Of a DNA stretch of 50,129 bases, positions 24,786-32,700 are shown piece after piece. The DNA is from a bacterium. Its GTDB lineage: Bacteria > Patescibacteriota > Gracilibacteria > UM-FILTER-43-11. Location: the NCBI GenBank assembly GCA_030427295.1, contig JAUHWS010000005.1:1-50129 (forward strand), written 5' to 3'. The notes below the pieces were generated by a model. The model was given only the letters and a program-made list of their open reading frames with translations. It was not told the origin of the DNA and did not search any database. The position numbers and the translations under genes are program-made. How positions within the stretch are numbered: position 1 is the first letter of the stretch; each line of letters begins with the position of its first letter.

Positions 24786-26474
24786 ATGAAAACTTGCCCA
24801 CAATGCCAAAATATTTTTTCCATTCGCGATGAAGATCGTCAATTTTATGATCAAGTGAGCCCTGTGATTGGGGGGCAAAAGTATTCAATTCCTGAACCGA
24901 CTCATTGTCCTGATTGTCGACATCAGCGGCGTTTGGCCTTTCGCAATGAGCGTCATTTGTACTGGCGCACTTGCGATGGAACGGGGAAGCGTATCCTTTC
25001 TGTCTTTCTTCAAGACGCTCCTTTTAAGGTTTACGATGTTGATCATTGGTATTCGGATGCTTGGGATCCCTTGGAATATGGTCGCGACTTTGATTTTACA
25101 CGTCCTTTTTTTGAGCAGTTTCGGGAATTGATGGAGTCCGTTCCTCAACTTTCTCGCTCCGTGGTTTCTAATACAAATTGTGATTACGTGAATCAGTGTG
25201 GATGGTGTAAAAATTGCTATTTGATTTTTGAAGCTAATGACAATGAAGACTGTCTTTATGCGAATTATATTACCCATTCCAAATCGTCTGTGGATGCGCT
25301 GATGCTTCATTATTCTGAACTGTGCTACGAATCGGTGGATGTTCAAAAGGGTTATAATCTCAAGTATTGTCTGGACAGTTCAAATTGTTCGGACAGTTGG
25401 TTTCTTAAAAATTGTATTGGATCTCGAGATTGCTTTGGGGGCGTCAATCTTAAAAACAAGCAGTATTGTTTTTTTAATGAGCAGCTTACCAAAGAGGAAT
25501 ACGAAAAGCGGATGGCCGACATTGATCTTTCTGATCGCGAGGTGATTCAATCTTATTTTGAAAAATTTAAAGCCTTTCAAAAGGAGCATCCTGTGAAAGC
25601 CCTCAATGGAGTGAGCAATGAAAATTCAACCGGGAATTATTTGGTGAATACTCAAAATTGTTATGATTGTTTTGATGTGACGAACGCTCAAGATTCAGCG
25701 TATGTGGGTTATGGAAATAATCTCAAAAAAGTTTATGACATGACGGTTTTTGGGGCCTCTGGGGTAGAGTTTTGTTACGAGGTACACGAAGTGGGGGATA
25801 AGGTGAATAATACTTTATTTGCGGATCAGTGTTGGTCGGATTGTTACAACGTTCTTTATTCTAAATTGTGCTTGAACAATTCTCATGATCTTTTTGGTTG
25901 TGTGGGTTTGAAGAAAAAGCAGTATTGTATTTTGAATAAGCAATACTCCAAAGAAGAATACGAAGTCTTGGTTCCCAAAATCATTGAACACATGAAAAAA
26001 ACAGGGGAGTGGGGTGAGTTTTTTCCCGTTCATCTCTCTCCATTTGCTTATAATGAAACCCTGGGGAATGAATATTATCCTTTGGATAAGGATGAGGTTG
26101 AATCGAGGGGGTGGCGTTGGCGAGATGTTACAATTGAAATGCCAGATGTTGAAAAGAAAATCGAAGCCCATCAATTGCCAGATCGAATTGAAGAAGTTCC
26201 CGATGACATTTTGAATTGGGCGATTTTGTGTGAGGTGACGGGGCAGCCGTTCCGGATCACTAAAAAGGAGCTCGATTTTTATCGCCGTCAAAAACTCCCT
26301 ATTCCTCGACGCCATTCTGACCAACGTCACAAAGATCGTTTTGCGTTAAGATCCCCCCGTCATTTGCATGATCGATCTTGTGATGAGTGTGGCACCGCCA
26401 TTCGAAGTTCTCATTCGCCTGATTCAGGTCAGACGGTTTACTGTGAAACATGCTTCCATCGTTTGGTCTATTGA
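24786..26474 (+). CDS. Cys-rich zinc-ribbon repeat protein, copy 7
   Basis: 562 aa, long N-terminal form (VSPVIGGQKYSIPEPTHC). The second N-terminal set is reduced to CDGTGKR. Subgroup with the PDDILNWAI linker. The C-terminal first set is lost (CEVTG, HSDQRH), while CDEC and YCETC remain. The last residues, CFHRLVY, depart from the usual CYLKEVY. Its 65-nt tract at 25931-25995 is almost identical to copy 6. It begins 24 bp after the DUF559 element, whose insertion may have separated it from the promoter at 24186. It ends 6 bp before the convergent kinase-like gene. Stop TGA. Confidence 0.85.
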   Translation: MKTCPQCQNIFSIRDEDRQFYDQVSPVIGGQKYSIPEPTHCPDCRHQRRLAFRNERHLYWRTCDGTGKRILSVFLQDAPFKVYDVDHWYSDAWDPLEYGRDFDFTRPFFEQFRELMESVPQLSRSVVSNTNCDYVNQCGWCKNCYLIFEANDNEDCLYANYITHSKSSVDALMLHYSELCYESVDVQKGYNLKYCLDSSNCSDSWFLKNCIGSRDCFGGVNLKNKQYCFFNEQLTKEEYEKRMADIDLSDREVIQSYFEKFKAFQKEHPVKALNGVSNENSTGNYLVNTQNCYDCFDVTNAQDSAYVGYGNNLKKVYDMTVFGASGVEFCYEVHEVGDKVNNTLFADQCWSDCYNVLYSKLCLNNSHDLFGCVGLKKKQYCILNKQYSKEEYEVLVPKIIEHMKKTGEWGEFFPVHLSPFAYNETLGNEYYPLDKDEVESRGWRWRDVTIEMPDVEKKIEAHQLPDRIEEVPDDILNWAILCEVTGQPFRITKKELDFYRRQKLPIPRRHSDQRHKDRFALRSPRHLHDRSCDECGTAIRSSHSPDSGQTVYCETCFHRLVY

Positions 26475-26480
26475 TGGATC

Positions 26481-28004
26481 TTATTTCTTCGTTTCTTCTT
26501 TTATTTCTTCTTCGATCACTCCTTCTAGGATGAGCATTGCCAAATAGGCGGCGGCATTAATATGTCTATGTTTTCTATTTGGACTTAGAGTCGAGCCTAG
26601 GTCGTGATTTAGTTCGAAATACAATTCTGCTTCTTTTCTTTGCTTCCGTTTTTTTTCAATCTCATCTTTAGTTAAATTTAGTTTTTCAAAATACTCAAAA
26701 TCATATATAAAAAGTTCTAGCTGAGGCCCCGCCTCTCTTTTATTTACTTTAAAAGCTACGCCGTGCGTGTCTGTATTTTGACGGCCGTTTTCAAATATGG
26801 CTTTTTCCATTAGTTTCCCCGCCCTTTTTCTAACTCGCTTGTACTTTATCCTCACGTAATCTTCAAATGTTAATTCAGGTGTTCTTTTTAGCAGAGCGAA
26901 AAACTTCCCTAGGCGGCCGGGCTCTCTTATCCTAAGTGCTTTTTTCACTCGTTCATCATTTAAGTATCTTTTTGCCAGCTCCTTAACTTTTTGATATTCC
27001 TTTTCATATTCTTTTTTGTGATTAGTAACTTCGGCTATAAACTCTTCTTTTGCCACCTCTTCATTCTCTATTAGATCTTCTTCATATTCAAATACGGTGA
27101 ATTGAAATCCATCAGGATAGGTGACAACAGCTACTGGTTTTTCCCAACTTAACTTTATTTCCTCTTTATCAATTCCTTCGTTTTTTTCAAAATGTTGAGC
27201 TACTTTAAACTCTTCTAATGAGCTAAGTCCAGGTTGATGACCTCTTTTTTTGGTGTGTGCGTGTCTGGCTGTTTTTTTCTCTTTTAATATGTATTTTGAC
27301 TCACCTACATCAACTTTGTAAACACGGTCTTTAGATTGTACCCTTTTTTTCCAACGATGAGGTTTTAATAATTCTTCTCTTTTAGCCGGATCATCTGTGT
27401 TTAGGCTTATTAATATCCCGCTGGGGAGCTCAATTTCTCTTCCTGTTGTACTTCTAACATTTTCTTCTTCCTGTATTAACTCTGCACTCAATGCTAGCAT
27501 TTTGACATCTCTGGCAAAACTATAACGTTGGGCGATCATAATTCTTTCAGCATGAGTTATTCCTTTATCAAACGCCCCTAAACTTCCTAGGTCCTCTATT
27601 CTCTCTCTTAAGCCTTCTCCTTTTCGTTCCATCTCATCTCTTTCAAATGCTATTTTCTCTGCAAGGTCAGTATGAGTTTTTGCATGTTTGATGTCTGGGG
27701 AAATCAATTCATCTGGGACTGCTTCGAGGTCTAGATAGGAGCCTAAAATTCCTTTGAATCTATCTCTTAGCTTTCCAATGCGTTGATTGTGTAAATGCTT
27801 TAAAAATTCACCAGGCAGTGTTTCGCTTACGGGGGTATCGACAAAGTCAGCAACCTCCTTTCTCGTTTTACCATTTTTAATCACCTCGCGCCGAATTGCC
27901 TCAGTAACCAATTTCCATTCTCTTTCGATTTCTTTGACGGATTTCCCCACTCTTTCTATGATTGGAGTTCTAGTTTTGATGTGTTCAAATCCTACTATTC
28001 CCAT
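26481..28004 (-). CDS. protein with divergent kinase-like fold
   Basis: 507 aa, highly charged, no signal or membrane segments. The N-terminal 200 residues are helical. From about 225 the order RVYKVDVGESKYILKEKK (nucleotide-loop strand with a Lys), GLSSLEEFKVAQHFE (a Glu-bearing helix), TVFEYEEDL (hinge-like), QNTDTHGVAFKV and LFIYDFEYF resembles a protein or aminoglycoside kinase, with a degenerate catalytic loop and DFG-like DFE. Catalysis is uncertain because the HxD…N pattern is not canonical. It is convergent with Cys-rich copy 7 and codirectional with TrmB3, but has its own promoter. Its codon choice appears more AT-rich than its neighbours, which may indicate separate origin. Confidence 0.4.
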   Translation of the reverse strand: MGIVGFEHIKTRTPIIERVGKSVKEIEREWKLVTEAIRREVIKNGKTRKEVADFVDTPVSETLPGEFLKHLHNQRIGKLRDRFKGILGSYLDLEAVPDELISPDIKHAKTHTDLAEKIAFERDEMERKGEGLRERIEDLGSLGAFDKGITHAERIMIAQRYSFARDVKMLALSAELIQEEENVRSTTGREIELPSGILISLNTDDPAKREELLKPHRWKKRVQSKDRVYKVDVGESKYILKEKKTARHAHTKKRGHQPGLSSLEEFKVAQHFEKNEGIDKEEIKLSWEKPVAVVTYPDGFQFTVFEYEEDLIENEEVAKEEFIAEVTNHKKEYEKEYQKVKELAKRYLNDERVKKALRIREPGRLGKFFALLKRTPELTFEDYVRIKYKRVRKRAGKLMEKAIFENGRQNTDTHGVAFKVNKREAGPQLELFIYDFEYFEKLNLTKDEIEKKRKQRKEAELYFELNHDLGSTLSPNRKHRHINAAAYLAMLILEGVIEEEIKEETKK

Positions 28005-28035
28005 TTTAAAATTTGATAGAATTCTTATTCTTTCT

Positions 28036-28044
28036 ATTATAGCA
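28036..28044 (-). promoter_or_regulatory. extended -10 of the kinase-like gene
   Basis: On the minus strand TGC-TATAAT (complement of 28036-28044); the ATG follows about 31 nt downstream. Confidence 0.6.
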
Positions 28045-28052
28045 TATTTCCC

Positions 28053-28077
28053 TTTTAAAATAAAGCCTCTTGGCTTT
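28053..28077 (-). terminator. terminator after TrmB3
   Basis: On the minus strand AAAGCC, a 4-nt loop, GGCTTT (28077 to 28062) then ATTTT, 25 bp beyond the TrmB3 stop and just before the kinase-like promoter. Confidence 0.65.
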
Positions 28078-28101
28078 TTATTAGTCCTTTTCTGGCTAAA
28101 T

Positions 28102-28875
28102 CTAGTCTAAATTGTTCCACATCTCCTCAAAATAGATTCGAAATGTATCGGCGACGGCTTTACTTTCGATGATGATGCCTGAAGGATAGCCTCCCTCCAT
28201 GTTGGTGTAGGCGACTTTATTGGACCAGCACAGGGTGTCTGTTGGGAAGGTGCCTTTTGATTTTTTCCAGATTTTATATTGGTGTTTAGTGGGTCCATTT
28301 TTGTAGGCTTTTATGATTCGTTCAGTCATTTTGGATTCGGTCATGATGTCCCGCTTAAAGAGTCCTAGCATGTTTAAGTAGACGTTATTCTCTAGAAATC
28401 CTGGGTATGTTTTTTCTAGTTCTTCGGTCGGCCAGATGGTGATTACTTTGCGATTGCATTTTTCTGCATTCATCAAATCCTTTCGTATTTCTTCGTAGAC
28501 CCTTATCATTCCATCCACTCCTTCATAAAAACGAACTTTTGTTTTTTGGGAGGTTCCCATTTTTAAATTTTCAAAGGCACTGGCTGCTTTTTCAAACTCT
28601 TTTTCGGTCTTCTCCCATTGCCGTTTTTTTTGATTGATGTAGGCAATGAGTCCTGAATGTCCCAGTGCTTCATAGTGTTTGACGCCTGACTTTTCAAATT
28701 CTGTGATCAGTCCTTTTTCTAATAGGCTTTCGGTTAAGTCGTAAATATGAGTTCGGGTGATGTCTGTTTCTTTAGCAATGGTTTTAACGGCGGCTGGGCC
28801 CATTTTATAGATCGCCAAGAATACGGCAATTTCTTTTTCTTGGAGATTTAATCGGGATAGTAATGTTTTGAGCAT
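28102..28875 (-). CDS. TrmB-family transcriptional regulator 3
   Basis: 257 aa. Winged helix-turn-helix at about 5-70 (LNLQEKEIAVFLAIYKMG, IAKETDITRTHIYDLTESLLEKGLI), coiled coil (80-110), then KVRFYEGVDGMIRVYEEI, the typical TrmB effector-domain entry, and SNKVAYTNMEGGYPSGIIIESKAVADTFR at the C-terminus. Divergent from Cys-rich copy 8. Two near-identical 22-bp sequences lie one in its 5' leader and one over the -35 of the opposite promoter, so it probably controls both genes. Confidence 0.87.
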   Translation of the reverse strand: MLKTLLSRLNLQEKEIAVFLAIYKMGPAAVKTIAKETDITRTHIYDLTESLLEKGLITEFEKSGVKHYEALGHSGLIAYINQKKRQWEKTEKEFEKAASAFENLKMGTSQKTKVRFYEGVDGMIRVYEEIRKDLMNAEKCNRKVITIWPTEELEKTYPGFLENNVYLNMLGLFKRDIMTESKMTERIIKAYKNGPTKHQYKIWKKSKGTFPTDTLCWSNKVAYTNMEGGYPSGIIIESKAVADTFRIYFEEMWNNLD

Positions 28876-28960
28876 TTTTGTAAATTATTTTCGACAGTTA
28901 AATTATATATTTTAATTTTTTGTTTGTAAATAAATATTTTTTTGTAAATTATTCTTGACA
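28875..28960. promoter_or_regulatory. TrmB3 promoter and 22-bp direct-repeat operator candidates
   Basis: TTTTTGTAAATTATT then TTCGACA (28875-28896) and the same with CTTGACA (28939-28960) differ at two positions and start 64 bp apart; a shorter TTTGTAAAT lies at 28923. The minus-strand TrmB3 promoter is TTTACA (complement of 28925-28930), 17 bp, TATAAT (complement of 28902-28907). Confidence 0.65.
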
Positions 28961-28983
28961 AATATTTAAAACTCTATTAGATT
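28955..28983 (+). promoter_or_regulatory. promoter of Cys-rich copy 8
   Basis: TTGACA (28955-28960), 17 bp, TAGATT (28978-28983). The -35 is the end of the second 22-bp repeat. The start codon is 168 bp further on because a palindromic insertion lies between. Confidence 0.65.
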
Positions 28984-29009
28984 ATTCCTGTTACTTTGTT
29001 TAGTATTTT

Positions 29010-29106
29010 TTTCATTTCGACCGGAGCAACGCGAAGTGGAGAAATCTCTACTTCATTCATACCGTCTCGTGACTAGTAGAGATTTCTCGACAGGCTCGAA
29101 ATGAAA
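29010..29106. repeat. 97-bp palindromic insertion (TTTCGA…TCGAAA type)
   Basis: TTTCATTTCGA (29010-29020) pairs with TCGAAATGAAA (29096-29106), and AGAAATCTCTACT (29040-29052) pairs with AGTAGAGATTTCT (29075-29087), all perfectly. Similar elements with GAGAAATCT arms are common as dispersed repeats in many bacterial genomes. It occupies the 5' leader of copy 8. Confidence 0.8.
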
Positions 29107-29151
29107 AGTAATTGAATTGAAATGAAACGTATTTATTCCTAATTAGGTCTC

Positions 29152-30798
29152 ATGAAAACTTGCCTAGAATGCGATTTGTTATTTGAAATTACTGATACGG
29201 ACCGTGCTTTTTATCAAAAAATGGAGGTGCCTGGACCACATCTTTGTCCGCCTTGTCGTCAACAACGTCGAGCGGCGTGGGCCAATCAAACCAATCTATA
29301 CAAGCGCAAATGTGATGCGACCGGTGAGATGATTGTGTCTCATTATCATCCCGATGCGCCGGTTAAAGTTTACTCCAGAAAGGCTTTTATCAATGATGAT
29401 TTCGATGCGACTGAGTATGATCGGGATTTTGATTTTGAGAGACCTTTCTTTGAGCAGTGGGCCGAGCTGTCCGCTGAAGTTCCTAGGCCTGCCCTTCATG
29501 GGGCCTTGGAATTCAATGAAAATTCTGACTATGTTAACTATGCTGGTTTCAACAAGGATTGTTATATGATTTTTGATGCGGATTACAATGAATCTTGCTA
29601 CTACTCGGTTGGATTGAATAAAAGTAAAATGAGTGCTGATCTTTTGCGTAGCAAGGAATGTGAACTTTGCTATGAGTGTGTGGATTGCTTTCGTTCATAC
29701 CGTCTCCTTTATTCCCAGGATTGTGATAATTGTAGCGATAGTGCTTTCCTTAAAAATTGTGTGGGCGTGAGGAACTCATTCATGTGTAGCAATTTAAAAA
29801 ATAAAGAATATTATATTTTCAACAAGCCTTATGATAAAGAAACTTATGAACGTTTGATGAATTCCTTGTCCGATCAGAATGAATTGGCTAAGTATCTTAA
29901 GGATTGGGAGGCGTTTAAATTGAACTATCCTCAAAAATATACGCATGGGGTGCAAAATGAAAACGTCATTGGTGATTATTTGATCAATTCCAAGGACACT
30001 GAGTATGGTTATGATGCGATGGAGCTTTGGAATTGTAAGTACATTTATCGTTCTTTTGGTGATGTGAAAGATTCCATGGATTGCGATGAGATTGGCACGG
30101 GTGCAGAGCTCCTTTATGAATGTTCAATGAGTGGCTTCAATTTTCAAAATAGCCGGTTCAATACGCATTGTTGGAACCAAATTTCTGACTTGGACTATAG
30201 TGTTTATTGCAACAGCTCTAAGTACTTATTTGCTTGTATTAGTCTCAATCGAAAAGAATATTGCATCCTGAATAAACAGTATACAAAGGAGGAGTATGAA
30301 CGTTTGGTGCCTAAAATCATTGAGCATATGAAGCGTACAGGGGAGTGGGGAGAATTTTTCCCGGTCGAGCTTTCTGATCAATGTTATAACGAAACCATTG
30401 CTCAAGAAGATCAACCTTTGAGTAAAGAGGAGGTGCTAAGGAGAGGATGGAAATGGAGAGATAAAGACGATAAAGAATATTCTCCTGCGACTGCTCAAAT
30501 TCCTGAGGATTCTAGAAATGCCGAGATTTCGATATGCCAGGAGGTCTTTGCTTGTGAGGGGTGTGGTAAGAATTATAAGCTCATTGAGCAAGAATTTAAG
30601 TTGTATAAGACTTTGGGTGTTCCTATGCCAAGACACTGTTTTCATTGCCGGCATCAGTCTCGATTTGCATTGCGCAATCCTCGAATGTTTTTCGATCGAC
30701 AATGCGACAAGTGTCAGATCTCTATCAATACGACCTACTCGCCTGAAAGGCCTGAGATGGTTTATTGCGAAGCGTGCTATTTGGAGTCGATGCACTAG
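29152..30798 (+). CDS. Cys-rich zinc-ribbon repeat protein, copy 8
   Basis: 548 aa, short N-terminal form (KMEVPGPHLC), with the first knuckle CLEC and second CPPC. The second N-terminal set is reduced (CDATGEM). The C-terminal module is complete: CEGC, CFHC, CDKC, YCEAC. It ends LESMH instead of LKEVY. The repeat domains close NLKNKEYYIFNKPY and NRKEYCILNKQYTKEEY. It is the divergent partner of TrmB regulator 3, and a long leader interrupted by a palindrome could add post-transcriptional control. Stop TAG. Confidence 0.85.
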   Translation: MKTCLECDLLFEITDTDRAFYQKMEVPGPHLCPPCRQQRRAAWANQTNLYKRKCDATGEMIVSHYHPDAPVKVYSRKAFINDDFDATEYDRDFDFERPFFEQWAELSAEVPRPALHGALEFNENSDYVNYAGFNKDCYMIFDADYNESCYYSVGLNKSKMSADLLRSKECELCYECVDCFRSYRLLYSQDCDNCSDSAFLKNCVGVRNSFMCSNLKNKEYYIFNKPYDKETYERLMNSLSDQNELAKYLKDWEAFKLNYPQKYTHGVQNENVIGDYLINSKDTEYGYDAMELWNCKYIYRSFGDVKDSMDCDEIGTGAELLYECSMSGFNFQNSRFNTHCWNQISDLDYSVYCNSSKYLFACISLNRKEYCILNKQYTKEEYERLVPKIIEHMKRTGEWGEFFPVELSDQCYNETIAQEDQPLSKEEVLRRGWKWRDKDDKEYSPATAQIPEDSRNAEISICQEVFACEGCGKNYKLIEQEFKLYKTLGVPMPRHCFHCRHQSRFALRNPRMFFDRQCDKCQISINTTYSPERPEMVYCEACYLESMH

Positions 30799-30899
30799 TT
30801 TCTGTTGTGGGACTGCTTCGCGTGGTTCTATTGTGGTCATAAAAATGCTATCATTCTAATAACCACGATAGACCTTCAATAGACCCTCAACAGAAATTT
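30799..30899. repeat. CTATTGTGG-family hairpin repeat, between copies 8 and 9
   Basis: It starts at the stop codon of copy 8 and runs to the ATG of copy 9. TTCTGTTGTGG and CTATTGTGG pair with CCACGATAG and CAACAGAAA. It fills the entire 101-bp gap, so any regulation or termination between the two genes must lie within it. Confidence 0.75.
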
Positions 30900-32573
30900 A
30901 TGATGAAGACTTGTGTTCAATGCAAAACGGCGTTTGATTTTTCTGATAATGATCGGCATTTGCTGGATAAAATGACCTATGTCTTTGCTGGTGAGTCTTT
31001 TGAGATTCCTAATCCGACACTCTGTCCTACTTGTGCGTTTCAGAGGCGTTTGCTTTTTCGTTACAATGGTACTTACCATAGGCGCCCATCGGCTTTGTCT
31101 GGAAAATCTCTGATCACTATGCATGCGCCATCTAGAAAAGTGACTGTTTATTCTCCTGAAGAATGGTGGTCTGATGCCTGGGATGGCCGAGATTACGGGC
31201 GTGATTTTGATTTCAGTCGGTCTTTTTTTGAACAGTTGATTGAACTCTTTGAAGTCGTTCCTCAGATGGCTTTGGTGCAAGATGGCAGTAGTGAGAATTG
31301 TATGTTCACCAATTATGGTCATGGGAGCAAGAACTGCTACATGGCTTTGGCCTTTAAATCTGAGGATTGTTACTATGCTGAAACTTTTTATTGCAAAGAT
31401 GTTGTGGATAGCTTCCATGCCACTCAGTGTGAAAAATCTTATGAAGTTTTGGACTCTCAAAATTGCTACAATGTTAAGTATGTTCAGAATTCACAAGGCT
31501 GTAGTGATTCGATGTTTTTGGAGAACTGTGTGAGCTGTAAAAATTGTTTGGGCTGTAAAAATTTACGAAATAAGGAGTACTATATTTTTAATAAGCCCTA
31601 TTCGAAGGAGGAATATGAAAAAAAGATTTTAGAATATCAATTAGATAGCTATTCTGGCATTCGCGCATTTGAAAAGGAATTTGAGGCTTTTAAGTTGGCC
31701 CTTCCTAATCGGTATAATCGTGAGATCAACAGTGAAAATAGTACAGGTGATTTATTGGTGGGAGCAAAGGATTGTCACGATTGTTTTGATGTGATCAATG
31801 GCGCTGAGAATTGCCGTGATGCGGCTATTTTTGGTTTGGATGGCCGAGATGTGATGCGCTCTAGTTTTTTTGGAGCTGAGTTGGGTTATGAGATTGATGG
31901 TAGCCTTCATGCCTATCATTCGGCATTCATTCATCACAATCGCTACTGTTCTGAATGTTTGTATTCGATGTATATCTATAGTTGCGAGAATTTATTTGGT
32001 TGTATCAGTTTGAAAAATCAAAAATACTGTATTCTCAACAAACAATATTCTAAAGAAGAGTATGAGGTGATGGTTTCTAAAATCATAAAACACATGCAAG
32101 AAACCGGCGAGTGGGGGCAGGTTTTTCCGATTGATTTTCCAGCCTTTGCTTATAACGAATCGGAAGCAAAATTTCACTTTCCCCTTTCCAAGGAAGAGGC
32201 TATAGCTCAAGGTTTTTTGTGGCTTGAGATTGACCAAACAGTAGAAGCTCAGAAAAAGATTCATGCTAGTCAACTCCCTGAGCGGATTGAAGACACTCCG
32301 GATGATATTTTGAATTGGGCGATTGAATGTGAAGCATCGGGTCGACTTTATAAAATCATTCCTCAGGAACTCCGTTTTTACAGAGCTCACCAGATTCCTG
32401 TGCCTCATTTTCATCCTGAAGTACGTTATGCCGAACGCTTTGCTAAACGGAATCCATATCGCCTCTGGGACCGTCAGTGCGATAAATGTAACAAAGCCAT
32501 TCGCACCTCTTTTTCTCCGGATCGGCCCGAGCTGGTATACTGTGAAGCGTGTTATTTGGAGGAGGTTTATTAG
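30900..32573 (+). CDS. Cys-rich zinc-ribbon repeat protein, copy 9
   Basis: 557 aa from the first of two tandem ATGs; the conserved MKTC begins at the second (30903). Long N-terminal form (YVFAGESFEIPNPTLC), with CPTC followed by AFQRR. The second N-terminal set is absent (PSALSGK). PDDILNWAI subgroup. The C-terminal first set is lost (CEASG, HPEVRY), while CDKC and YCEAC remain. Its 3' end with the following spacer duplicates that of copy 3. No promoter found; it may be read through from copy 8. Stop TAG. Confidence 0.85.
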   Translation: MMKTCVQCKTAFDFSDNDRHLLDKMTYVFAGESFEIPNPTLCPTCAFQRRLLFRYNGTYHRRPSALSGKSLITMHAPSRKVTVYSPEEWWSDAWDGRDYGRDFDFSRSFFEQLIELFEVVPQMALVQDGSSENCMFTNYGHGSKNCYMALAFKSEDCYYAETFYCKDVVDSFHATQCEKSYEVLDSQNCYNVKYVQNSQGCSDSMFLENCVSCKNCLGCKNLRNKEYYIFNKPYSKEEYEKKILEYQLDSYSGIRAFEKEFEAFKLALPNRYNREINSENSTGDLLVGAKDCHDCFDVINGAENCRDAAIFGLDGRDVMRSSFFGAELGYEIDGSLHAYHSAFIHHNRYCSECLYSMYIYSCENLFGCISLKNQKYCILNKQYSKEEYEVMVSKIIKHMQETGEWGQVFPIDFPAFAYNESEAKFHFPLSKEEAIAQGFLWLEIDQTVEAQKKIHASQLPERIEDTPDDILNWAIECEASGRLYKIIPQELRFYRAHQIPVPHFHPEVRYAERFAKRNPYRLWDRQCDKCNKAIRTSFSPDRPELVYCEACYLEEVY

Positions 32574-32700
32574 ATACCTCCTCCAGCTCCTCCGAAGGAG
32601 GAGTGCAAAAGAACTTCATTACTTCTTTAATTTTGCACCTCCCCTTTGGGGAGGCTGGGAGAGGTCCCTAAATAACTAATATGAAAACCTGCCTACAATG
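32529..32700. repeat. near-identical junction block B (end of copy 9, palindrome, start of copy 10)
   Basis: Second copy of the block at 16130-16302. A TAAATA box lies exactly 6 nt before the copy 10 ATG; in block A a single extra base makes this 7 nt. Confidence 0.85.

Noticed and set aside
30436-30840. 134-codon minus-strand frame over the end of copy 8 and the following repeat
   Set aside because: Antisense to a conserved coding region with no recognisable product.
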